The notes beneath the pieces are model-generated. The model was given only the letters and a program-made list of their open reading frames with translations, had not been told where the DNA came from and searched no databases. A stretch of 23,766 nucleotides of DNA from Rodentolepis nana (taxonomy: Eukaryota; Platyhelminthes; Cestoda; Cyclophyllidea; Hymenolepididae), in the NCBI GenBank assembly GCA_900617975.1, contig UZAE01000423.1, forward strand, positions 1 to 23,766, in the 5' to 3' direction. The translations under genes were made by a program, and so were the position numbers. Shown here piece by piece: positions 1 to 12,300 of the stretch. Positions within the stretch are counted from its first letter, which is position 1; the number at the start of each line of letters is the position of its first letter.

Positions 1-83
1 CCCCCCCCCAACTTGTGAAGCCCGAAGTCAACTAAAGGCTTAATGATAACTATCAAAAAAGCCTGCCATTTGGTATAAATAAA
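1..83 (+). repeat. SINE-like retroposon copy 1 (3' part only)
   Basis: Carries the family 3' end: TGTGAAGCCCGAAGTCAACT, then GATAACTATC, then GCCTGCCATTTGG and a TATAAATAAAA tail. The C9 run at the edge matches the family's internal C tract, but the ~40 nt usually between it and TGTGAAGCC is missing. It lies in the intron after HUWE1 exon 18, antisense to the gene. The 5' end is outside the window. Confidence 0.8.
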
Positions 84-157
84 ACCCCAATGACCAAGCA
101 AATACATTAGCATGCTAATAATAAATAAATTGGGTTGGATGGAAAACTCGTACATAC

Positions 158-2696
158 CAATATCCGAGGAGATGAGATCAGTGAGAAGCCTTTCAACACT
201 TGTAGTTAACCGTGGTCCAATATCCACAAGTCTTACAACTGGAGTTGCCAGTTCCTCTGGTCTCTGGTGAAACGCCGGCTCATTAGTAGTAATCACAGGC
301 TCCAATGTCGTGTGTTCATGTTCAACCGGCAGTTCTGTCGATTTTTGCTGAGGATCACCCATAGTAGTAGATTCCTGCCGTTCTGCTGCGGTAATTTCTT
401 CCGATTGTATAGCAGACTGTCTAAGTTGGAACTCCTCCGTTTTTAGTTGAAAACGCATTCTTCTTTCTTCCTCGGCGTAAACACCGACTTCGTGTCGAGC
501 AAGGAGAACCATGTCCATGAGTTCTTGACCACAAAGAATTTGTGCAGTTGCCAAAAAGTGCCTATAGGTGCAGAGAACGCTGAAAAATGCATTGAGGGGC
601 AATACAGTGCCCACAGCAGCACCAGACAAGCCATTGCTAGTATTATGAGTCAGCTCATTTATTGCATGTGAGCTAATGTCCTCAAGGTCCATTAGCATAC
701 CAATGGCTAGATTGTCTCCAACTACATCACTCGTCTCCTGAACACGACTTCTTTGTGTAGTAGTAGGAATTGAAGAGGAACCACCTTGAGCATATTGTCT
801 TCGACGGTATTGACGGGGAGCACCGTTAAGAAGAGGTGAAAAGGGAGGCTGCAGAGGGTGCATGTGATTTGGTTGAGCTAGAGAGAGATACCCAGGTGTT
901 TGACCAGAGGCCACAAAGTTACTTCGAATAAGAATAGGCGTATTAGCAAGCGCTCCAAGTCTAGCAATAGCTCCTCTACTGTTGTTTGAAAGGAGAGCCA
1001 GGTAAGCAGAATTTGGACCTCCTGAAGTATCTCTTCTCGATGCAGATGTAACATTGTACCGAAGTTGTCTAAGATTGACACTTCCACTTGAATTTGAGGC
1101 ATCAGACACTCCACCACTGCCTGAACCTAAGTTTGTACCATTTGCGGTAGGAGGTAGGAAAATAAGCGGAGCTCTAGAGGGAATAGCGAGATTAGACATA
1201 CGATAAATGTTTTGAAGCGAATGGGAGGCACCACGGCCAGTTGCAGCATTGGTTTCGCCCAAAAAGAAGGAGGATCCATGGCCCAAAAAATTGTATCTCG
1301 CAGAGCCTTCAGTAACAAGGTCGATAAGTCGATCCCCGGGTAAGATATCATCTCCTCCACTCACAGTTGTGAATTGGAGAACGAAACCACGGTCATTTTG
1401 ACGATTCTGGATATGTGCAGTACCTCCATCAGTGTTTGCAACGTCAAAGACATGGCTCATGAGGTTGTTGATAAGATTTACATGGGGTGAGCCACCATCT
1501 GTAACAAGTGCCGTTCTCTGATTGTTCTGAAAATCGTCGTCGTCATCATCATCGTCATTGCCGTCAGTAAAGGCGCCGTCATCCTGATCCCCATCATCCC
1601 CCTCATCCTGATTCGATTCTTCGTCTCCCTCCTCATCTTCACCACCGTGGTCATCATCAACACTCCCTTGACTATGGCTCTCTTCACTTGTTAATTCATC
1701 ATCGTCCCCGTCGTCTGCATGGTGGTAATTATCGACATCGTCATCATCACCATCCGTATTGTCCCCATCATGATTGCCTCTGCCACCTCCTGCATTTTCT
1801 CCAAGAGTTTGAACTCCCCCCTCGTCTGAGATGAGGATCGCGGCACTATCTTCCACCGTTGTATCACCCATTTCACTAGCATCTTCCGCTTCGGCCCAAG
1901 TGTCACCTTCTTCCGTAATATGATGATGATGATGCTGAGTAGCTGTGGAAGGCTGTCTTTGTGATGAAGTAGTCGTTGTAGGGGCGGGATGAACAGAGTC
2001 TACAGATTCCACAATTGTTGGGACAAGAGCTGAAGCGAGCGGTTGCAAGGTTTCAGCCGCTGTGTGCATCATTGCATCGGCAACTGTTGTGACAACGGAG
2101 ACTTGAGGCTCAGTGTTACCCAACGCAGCATCTCCGCGACGCAAAAGCTGGCTCTCAATTTGAGTGAATGTTTCTAGCATCTTCATAATCAGGTTAAGAG
2201 CTTCGATGCCGTTAGAAACCTTGCAGTTCACTACAGCAAGCAACTTGGCCAAATCCCCAGCAACCTGGCGTTTAAAGATGTGTCGAATAATAGTGACTTG
2301 AATGGGTTGGGGGAGGTTAACTGTTCCCCTGAGGAATTGCATTAGACCAATAATATGCTGATTGTTACACATTGATTCTTCACTGTCAGTAGCTTGAGTG
2401 TAGGAGGAAGAGTTGAAAATAGTCCTCAAAGTCGACTTGAAATCAGATATTACTGATCCTTGTGTCGCCGATGAAGCAAAAAAGATCATTGACATCAGGA
2501 GAATGATAGTGGAATTGCTGTTTGCCCCACGAAGACCGTGCGTGAAAAGGTAGGTAATGAATGTTTTCATTTTGCAAAGACATTCTGCAACAGATCTGCA
2601 AGTCGTCATCAGATCCGTCAGGACATTCAAACAAATCTCCCTTTCAAATATAACTTTGTCGCTCGGCTTACTAGTCGATGCTTGAGGCTCTTCGGA
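158..2696 (-). CDS. HUWE1: HUWE1 exon 18 (long exon with acidic domain)
   Basis: Residues 1921-2766, 2,539 nt with no stop. The start (EREICLNVLTDLMTTCRSV) matches human STILRLLAELVRSYVGIAT, and GLMQFLRGTVNLPQP fits human IRLFLKKGLVNDLARV. From about 1915 to 1525 lies the Asp/Glu-rich domain typical of HUWE1, preceded by a five-His run near residue 2175. Human has its Asp/Glu tract in the same place. The end carries AEEERRMRFQLKTEEF, matching human DEELEERREKRRKQLAEEE. Donor GTATGT; the frame also stays open through the intron to the left edge. Confidence 0.92.
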
Positions 2697-5600
2697 CTAA
2701 AATAGGCAAACAAAGGCATACATATACATACACAACCCAACGCTTTCCTGAGAGAATTTGCTAAATCATCGACCATAAAGCCACCCCCCCCCCACCACCA
2801 CCGCGACCCACCCACTCCACTCCACCATAATAAAGGACTCATAAAGTATTCCAGAGACTCTCTTTCCGTTTATTAACATCGTTTGTTGTTGAAGCTATGA
2901 TAAAGACCCACTAAAACAAAGCTTAATTCCGGTTCATATTTATCGATATAATCTATTATTCAGTTATTTACAACACCACGCGTAAATGACTCCAAGAAGC
3001 AAATTCGCCCATAGAAAATTTAAGGGCTAGGATTTTAATGGTGCGGATATCCCATTCAGTGGTAGAAAGCACTAGCCACATTTCGAAAGAATTCTTTAGG
3101 TACTTTCAATCCCCCCCCCTCCCTCCCTCCTCCCCATCTCCCCTCCTTCAATTAGCTCTATACATACCAGTTTTACTTCATGCAGTTGAAATAAATGATA
3201 AACCTACCACTGGTCTTGTAGTAATTCTGTCGACTAGAAATGACACGATCATTCTCTGACGGTCGTTCAACTTCTCAGGAACGTCAGGAATTGTATCAAC
3301 ACTAGGATTCTTCTCTATCAGATACGATCTTGGCAGACAACCATCTACAAAATTGAAGGCGTTAGAGGATTATCTGACACACCAGCTCAAAGTTATTTTG
3401 AAGGCAAATACATTTACCCTCTACGCTATCGTCAGGAATTAGGAGTTGAACATGCTCCTTGAATACCTCCAGGGCCAATTCTTCATTTCTTGCCATTAGA
3501 GGAGCCACAGCAGCAAGAGAGAAGAATAGATCTCTACAAGTCCATTGCATTAGGGTTGATGAGCCTTGGAAAATCTGTCCCACAACCTCCGACATCTTGG
3601 TTTTCAATGCCTTTCGGTTGTAAAAGAGCTGCCTGATCAAGTGAGCCAGAAAACACCTGTAGGTCAATTTCCAATTATCTGGTGGCGAGTAGTCAAAGAG
3701 AACCTTGAGAACATTTGATTTGACAATCGTCTCGGCATCATCGAAGCTTGTAGCAGCAAAGCGAAGGAGGAGACGAAGAAAGTTATCACTGCAGACGACA
3801 TCCAATTTGCCTTTTGCAAAACTATTCACAATAATAGAGCACAGAGCCTTTCGCTGAGATAAGGACAACTGGTAGAGTTCTTGACCACACTCCTCGTCTT
3901 CATAGAGAATTTTCTCCTCGTATCGGGTCATCTTGCCGGTTTGTAAAGGATCATTCGGTTTTTCTTTCGGGGAGAGAAACTTGGGGAAAAGAAGAATAGG
4001 CCTACTGACACGACTATCGCTCATTTGAATCATGGGCACAAATTCCAAATATTGAGTTCTCCGTCCATTGGTGGTGCTCCGAAAGACTCCATTATGAAAA
4101 GCCTCGTCTGCCGACCGCACTTCCGTGGGATCGTATTCATGCCAGAGATTTGCACTCTCATCAAACCATGCCCAGGAATGCTGATTTTTGTAAAGGCTAA
4201 CTACGCGCTTTCTAAGTCGAAGAGCAGTTAGGGAGCGTTCGTATTGGTTGATAAGAAGCGCACAGAGAGCATAAAGACGAGGAGAATAGCGATCAGCAGC
4301 TTCCGTGTCCACGGTGATGAGGATTTTGTAGAGAAGATCAGGCATTCCATGCTTACTGAAAGTTCTCACGCAAATGAATCGGCAGCGATTAAAGTAGACG
4401 GCAAGTAGATGAAGTGCAACTTCCGCATCTTTAGACAATTCAACAGAGGTCATCTGGTTTTTAAATGACTTAAACTCTCTAGAAACAATGTTGACCAACC
4501 GCTCGATACTTGAAGACTCCACATTGATCGAGACAATAACTTCAGCAACCATTTGAATAGTCTACCAAAGTAAAAGGAAGTGCAATTGATATTAATTCTA
4601 CATAAAGGGAGTATTTAAGAGAGGGAGAAAGTGTACGAACCTCATCTGAGTTGAAGTGCTTGGCAATTGTGAAACAAGCCTCAAAGAGATTCTGCTTCAG
4701 ATAACTGGCAAGTTTTGTGGCTTCGGCTTTGGGTATTAGAGAGAGGCGACTTTTTGAAGGTCGCATGGCTCGAATTCCTTCTAGCAACGCATTAGTGGAT
4801 TCCTATAAATGAATAAAAATGAGGAGTTACGATTAGGATAAAAAACATTTTACCCGCAAATCAACCTGGTGGATCCTATAACCCCCCCCCCCTTCCACAA
4901 ATACCTCAACGGAGTCAAGTAAGGAAAGCAAAAAAAAATTAACCATTCCTTTACTCCTGAAGTGAAACACTCCGGAAAATGAGCACATTAACCAACTCTG
5001 ATGAGAGGACATGTTTGTCAAGTCCGTCATAGCGGTTACTCAACATCAACGATCTGTCCAATCCGCTCTCCATTTAATTAAAAGGCATTTCAGTGCTATA
5101 AAACAATTCCCAAATTAGGACAATAAAGATCAAAGGTAGTAAAACACAAATCTCTCTATACAAAGGTAACGACGGTCTAGGCTTTTAACAAATAAAAAAC
5201 CCAATTTTTATTGAAACATCGACGCGATAGAAGGCGACGAAACAAAACTTCTCTCTAACATGAGAGTCTACTGATACTTTAAAGTACACCTAACTCACTG
5301 AGCGGTTGCTTGTTGTATAAAGAAGAGGGGGGGGGGGGGGGGGGAGGGGTAGGATAAGAAGCTGTGAGTAAACTAGCAAATTAGTTACTTTGAGCAATCC
5401 AATTTCTACCGCTGCGACACTTTCAAAGCTGCATTTCCACCTTTATCTACGAAAAAGAAACTTACCGAATTAAAAAAGCTTTCAAAGTCCTCCTGATCGA
5501 GGCCCATTTCAGCGATGGGATCATCTGTGGTTGGGGTTTCGGGATCATCCGAAGCGTAGATAAAAGACACATAGTTTTTGAGGATGTTAAGGAGAGACTC

Positions 5601-6333
5601 GACGCTCCTGAATGTGAGCTTTTCCAAGATATCACCCTCGCAAATTAGACAGAGCGGTTCAAGGAGTAACGTAAATATGTACTTGGAATACTTCGGCAAG
5701 TCGAAGGAGAATCGAGAAGTAATGGAATCAGTAGCAAGTGAAGTTAAATCCGTGAGACGATTAATATCCGCTAACATCCCCTCCAACACCTTTGAAAACG
5801 TTTCTACAAAATATGAGAAAGAAGGAATGGTGGTTATGAGGAGATGCTACTAACAGTAGTGAGTAAAGCGCGTTAAATCAACATACCTTCATCATAGCAG
5901 TCCTTGTTATTTACGAGTTTAAGGAATTCGCTGAATGACCTGAAAAAAAGACATAATTTACAGCAATGCGTTTAACACAGAAAAAAATTTTTTCTCAATG
6001 AGAAAGAGATTGAGAGAGTAAACGTGTAACCCAAAATAGACTCGATCGTTTTGGAAAGCGCTAAAAGTTGCATGACTCATTCACCAGACATTGAACAATC
6101 CCAAAAGTAGAAAAGTGCAAAGCGAAATTGTCAAATAAGTACGGACACTTGTACAACACATCTTATTCTGACTGAAAATGACAAATTTTGTACTTTGCTT
6201 GGGTATGATTAGTCGATCTAGTTAGAAAGCAAGATAGCCAGACAGTACTTGCTTCTCCGATGTGTGCAAGCATCTGGATGTTCCGAAATAACGAAATATT
6301 GGCCTGGTCTATCTTCAAAGTTTCAAACAAAAG

Positions 6334-6369
<36 letters not shown>

Positions 6370-9300
6370 CAAGGGGTCTTTTGCACGTAGTTCCCAAAAC
6401 GTTGCACATTTCCACATTCCCGCGAGTGCTATAGAAACTCTCATATTCCAAATAAAGCACCAAATGATATAACCCTAATTCCTCAGTCGCTTTAATCAGC
6501 GCGTAATCAGGGTTCGGTGATGTCAAGGCCACCTGTAGCAAGAAATGGCAAAAAATTCGCTACAAGATTGTGGTGGTAGAGCCTTGAGGCATCACAATAA
6601 TTTACAAAAGGAAAGGAGGAAACCATGAAGCCTTAAGAAGGGAATGGGGACTTACTCAAAGATAAATTGCATACCGCCAATAAGAGCAAAAGCCCTGAGA
6701 ATGATGTTGTTTGGCAAAGGGGTCGAAGAGGTCTGATCAAAGAATACGTGAGTCAGGTGGAAAGTCGAGTATTGGAGAGCATGTTGAAGACGCGGAATGG
6801 CCTGACTACTTCGAGTCTTTGAGAAAGTAGGTGGAGGTGGGGTTGGTGGTCGCCAAACAAACGTCTCGGCAATGAAGAGAGCCACTCGAGCAATAATGGC
6901 CATTTTGGGATTGCTTGTGGGACGAGTTGTGTCTGTTCCGGAGGTGGATGGTCGGGGGGAGAATTGGACGCTCGCGGGTCTACTATCACCAAAGCCGCTG
7001 GCAGGGGCGGGGGCGGGGGCGGCGTTTGTCCGACGCACTGTGGCAGCGGTGGCACCGCCGGAGTCAGAACTATTAGGATCAGAAATGATCGCTGAAGTGC
7101 AGAGACAGGTGAGAGTATTGCAGACCTCCGCCGCTGAATTAATGAAACAAGCTGCCACGCAGAGAACTCGGTGCGCATTCGTTACTGGTCCTAAATTAAT
7201 AGCAAAATATGGATAAAATCATTTATTTCATCCGCCCCCCCCCCCTCCTCCCCTCCCCCTCATGCCCAGATCCATTTTGTGTTTTATTTTCACTTCACTA
7301 CTTCTCTGAACTTGGCTTCCCCCCCAAGAGTGTTCTCTCTCTCTATAGCCTAACCTTCTGTGGGGAATAAATATGATCCAAATTGAATTTATACAAATAC
7401 ATGCTAGTTGGGGTTTGGGTAAGCGCATTTAGTAGTAAGCAAAGAATTTCAACTTGAATTGCCGTCATAGCAAAACAGCCAAAAACGTGAATCTCCAATT
7501 CAAGCGGTGCAATCTCGGTAGGATCATCGCTCCTCAGATCCAATGACTAACAAGGACTTCCGTTGAAAAATAGTCGACACCTTTAAACACAAGAGCTGCT
7601 CTGCAGGCATACCTTTTTTGGAACACCATACATAACAACCGATTCAATACGAACCATTACCAAAGATCTGCATAAATCAACAGTTATATAAAGGAACAAT
7701 TTTCCCAATGATATGGACCCAAACTTCCATTTCCTTCACCAACTTATTTCCTCTCTGTTAGAGGGGTGTTCATTGGAGTTTAAAAAAATGACAAAAGCAA
7801 CTGTAAGAGCTCACCGTTTGAACTGAGAGACATAGTGATGATTTTGAAGAAGCTCAGACCTTCAACACAACGTGGGAAGATATTACGAGTGTCACCAGAA
7901 GCTGACGGGTCATTGACTTGGTCTGCAGGATTAATTTCCATGTCAGTGCCACACACTGCTCCACCTTTTTGATGAGCCCCTTCGCGGATTATTGAGAGAA
8001 TTACCGCAGCCTCCCAGGACACCTCCTGATACAGGTGCCTGCAAGGAGGGTAATAGATCATAAACACTTCTGCCCAGACATATCTTTTACCTCTAAATGA
8101 CCTATATTATTCCCATCTCAATGCGTATTATGAAAGAGAGAATTTTTAAATCGATCAAGAAACTATTAGAGTGGAGTATATGAAGCCTACTCTTTCAGAG
8201 AACCCTCCGCTACATAGGTTATCAAGCACGTTGGTACTGAAGAGTTGGAAGTAGGGTCAACTAACAATCTTGCCTATCACCTAGAATAGTGTGCCCGTTG
8301 AGGAAAAATAGTGGATTCCTTTAGCGTCTTACTCTCTATGTTCGGAAGCTTATTTTTTACTCGTAGATATTTATCCCCCCCCCTCCCCCACCAGCACTTC
8401 GGAGGTGGCGAAGGGCATCTTGAATGAGTGCAACTCATTTGCTACCAATTCTCCTTCGTTGTTCAGAAGTAACCCCCCCCCCTCCCCGGATAAGCATTTG
8501 GTCACACGATGGGCATTGGTTTTATGATGACCTGTCTACACTATCATCACACAGTAGATGAACACGAGGGCTCTCGAGGGCATATTAAAGCAGAAACAGC
8601 ATAAAAATGCCTTACTTACGATAAACTGAGACAGGGAAGTACCCAAGCTACCGCAATCACAACTAGTGGGGGAGGGAATAGTAACCCAGCTGATTTCGGG
8701 TCTTCGCTGCTCAAGTTCAGTAGAAACCATGCACAACTAAATGTCCCAAAACCTAAAGCGCATTCCCAGAACTCAAGGAAATCCCCATTTATACATGTAA
8801 TAACCGCATACCACCACGCTGTAAAAATGATTTCTGTGCTTGTCTAAAGTCCCGTTGTGATGCTAAGATTTTAGTGACTCGGGTGCTGCAATAATGGCCC
8901 ATAAAAACTTTTTACATCTTTTTATCTCTCACTCTCTCCGTATGTGTGTGTGTGTGTGTTTGAGATACACTTAACTTGTGATTTAGGGGTGTGCGATAGA
9001 CTTACCTCCACGTGGTGCACACTGGACAACGTATACTCATACGCTAAAAATGTCTATCAACCGGTAGTTGACTTCTGACTTCAAGCTACCATCATCCCAC
9101 AATATGTCATATTCGACTACTCCGACAGTACTCACCTCACCTTTTTTCTATCTTTGTGTCCGTCTCTTTTGCATCTTTGGAACACTCTTCTGTCCCCCCC
9201 CCCTCTCGACTTTTTTCACATTGATATTCCTTCCCCTCTGTGAAGCCTGAAGTCAACTAAAGGACTAATGGTAACTGCCAAAACGCCTGCCATTTGATAT

Positions 9301-12300
9301 AAATAAATTTGTGATTTAGAAGTGTCGATGTGAAGACAGCTGCAATAACTCATTGTATAGGAAGTAAAAGATAACGGCTCGATACTTATTATATCCCATA
9401 AAAAGGTACTTTATAGGTGCACGAGACTCACCCAAGATCGCGTAAGTACTCCCTTTCAGACCAAATTTCAAGAAATGAGTTGCGCATGGAGGATTTCATG
9501 TGGACATTGAGGTAGACTACAATACAGATGATGGAGGAGAGAACAGAGAGATTGTGAAGGAATTCCATCTCCAAACTGTTTGGGTTATCTGTGTTCAAAA
9601 GCATGCTCGAGAAGTAGTCTCTGCTACCGCCAGGCAACTTTTTCTTAAGCTCCTCATAAGCCAAAGTTGCTTCCACAAGCACAATCCACAAGCGCTGTTA
9701 AGAAATCCAACATCAAAACACGGGTTAGAGATAAGAAATGATAGAATTAAAGCCTCCCAAAAAAATATTCCCTTCTGCCTTCCTAATTGAAACCTTGCCG
9801 ATTATGGAAATAAATTTTATGTTACAACAAAAGAGGGAATAATGAAACTAACATCCAAGAGAGCTCGAAAAACTTCAGATGGAGGCACATGGTTGAGGAG
9901 AACCAAAACGGATTGAGCAAAGACAGCACAGGAATAGGAACTTGGGAATTCATATGGCAAACCGGTCATTATGAGAATATTTAAGACAGTTTCAATGCCT
10001 TCGCGAGAGTGCAATTGATGGTCCTCACTGAGCATATCTCTTGAAGTGGCATCCCAGTCGGGTCCCAGACCATGTAAACGTTCCATGAATTTGCACTACA
10101 AGAGACTCAGATGAGTAGTACAGCATTGATTTTATTCCAGTTATGAAATTTAAAACCTGCATAACTTACGAATCTATGCCATAACAACACTTACCAAATT
10201 TAGAATATAGTCTAAAACATTGTTGTGATTCTCAATGCTAGGATCACTGTAGAACTGATTGGCAGATTCATGTTGAGGAACAGAAGCAGATGGTTGATTG
10301 GTCGAAGACGAGGCTGATGCAGGAGGAGAAATAGCTCTACTTGATGGGGTTTGTCGTTCGTCTTGTGGAGGGTCCACATCACTGATGTTTCCATCACTAC
10401 CAGAAAGAAGCATATCTTCAATTGTATCTTCCACGTCAGGAGTCACATAAGAAGGCATGTTGATAGGTCCAGTCTGAACCAAGGTCTGGTCCATGTCCCC
10501 TTCCATTTCCACATCATCGTCATCACCAACATGCATCACATCCACGTCAATCTCCATGCCTTCCCCATCTCCACCACTACCGCCGACATGATGATGATGA
10601 TGGCTATGAAGTCGACGTCGACGGCGTCCGGTGGCCAATCCTGCCGACGCACCACCGGTCGATGCTGTAGTGTATATCTGAGCGCCATTGCCTCCACTTC
10701 CTGAAGTCTCTGCAGCAGTAGGAATCAGTTTAGCAGGTTCTTCGCTCATCGCAAGAATCTTTTTAAAGCCCTGCAGAGAAGAAGTGGGTAGGAATATACA
10801 TATAGAATGAAAATTACCGATTTTTATAAACTCAAGTAGTTCAGCGATTTATAGAAAATAAGTTCGTCAATGCGAATAATTACCAACTTTGTGCCAAAGG
10901 TCAATATATAAGAGTCAACTCCTTTCCCCACCTTAGTACCGCCTCTAAAATCCCAAACTCTTTAGAAACGGACTTGCATAATTGTCTAACATTCTTCTCT
11001 ATGTGTGTGCAGTTGGCAATTTTGAGCCACGGTTTTGATTATTTAGAACAGATGGGCTTGATACTTCAATATTTTACAAAAAATTAAATTCCTACTGAAT
11101 TGTTTTCAGTAACACATAAGTTAAATGTTCAATTAACTCGTTGATCTTGATGAAAAATCATTAATAATAACATGATTAATCATCAATGGAAGAACGAGAT
11201 ATTGTGGTTATTATAATGCCCCATTAATCGTCCATCCTCTGGAGGCCATTTTATGCCCTCATCTTTTAACGTAAACAAGGAAATGGTGTACTTTTAACGA
11301 TTAGACATGCCCAAACACGTATAGTCCAATAGGGGCTCAGGAAAATTTAACAGTCATAAAAATTTATCTAGTTTTTTTTAATTCCACATCATGTTCCCGA
11401 CATTCTAAGTGAGAGGACAAAAATTTTGAAAAGAACTAGTTATCAATGGAAAACATGCGAAAAAAAACGCCTTGATCAATGAAGCATTGATGATCACTAC
11501 TCGAGGACTCGTGAACCCTATTAAACTATAAATTACTTCATTGCGGATATAACAAAGTAGAAAAGGAGAAACTGTTCATGCACAACCAAGTAGGTGTCAT
11601 CACTATAAAGATCAATAAAACTCATTTATAGACTATGGCGCTTATAAGAGAGTATCGTCACGCCATTTTCACCCCTCAAATTCCTTTGATACCTGCGATC
11701 AAATATGAAAAGCCGTTTCAATAGAAATCACCCACCCCCATGGGGAACAAAAACCTACTCGCTGTCTTCAAAGCTGCGTCACTACAGCAGTGTCATGGCT
11801 GTTCTGATAAAAGGAAAAGTCAGAAGGAAAGATAGCTCAGCTATACATCATTCCACTCAGTAGAGAAAGCCACTTGAAGGTTAACTTTAGACAACCGGAA
11901 TAAATGAAGGGATGTAAACATAGAAATTACCTGGAGAATTGCATTATAAACCACCACGCGGAACTCGCGATGCGCTCTAATGAGTTCTTGAAAGTTCTGC
12001 GCCATCTGTATAGCCAATGCGCCGGTGGGGACATTCTGATTCGACGAGCCCAAACCGTTGAGATTGCCTTGGTTGTAGCTGGGTGGATCACGAGTACGGC
12101 GGGATCGCATCACAGCCAGGTAATCCTTGCTCACCAGCGTATCCACGTAGCGCTCGAGGATTCCACAGGATAAAACATCTTTCTTACCCGCAGCATTCAG
12201 TGTCAACGAACGCAAAATGACGGGGAGTTGAATTAGAAATTCGCGGAATGCTGGCAGAGGACTTGCCATCAATGCTTCGAGTACCTTTTCTGTCACTCCC

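Larger units (their letters stand above)
8039..9431 (-). other. HUWE1 intron 10
   Basis: 1,393 bp. Contains retroposon copy 2 with an intact HDV-like ribozyme fold (antisense to HUWE1), a TG microsatellite just beside it, two C9-C10 tracts ~98 bp apart (8375-8383, 8473-8482) and the candidate cassette exon at 8620-8736. Confidence 0.8.

Noticed and set aside
6323..6541. Open frame with a good acceptor in HUWE1 intron 12
   Set aside because: Exon 12 ends in phase 2 and this segment is open only in phase 0; micro-exon 13 fits both phase and homology.
7343..7543. Open frame with a TTAG acceptor in HUWE1 intron 11
   Set aside because: In the phase left by exon 11 it stops within a few codons, and there is no good donor.
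8987..9308. Retroposon as a MITE, solo LTR or TRIM
   Set aside because: Duplications are 10-11 bp, there are no terminal inverted repeats or TG...CA ends with 4-6 bp duplications, and it has an AT-rich tail.
10351..10704. Plus-strand ORF of 117 codons
   Set aside because: Antisense shadow of the low-complexity HUWE1 exon 8.
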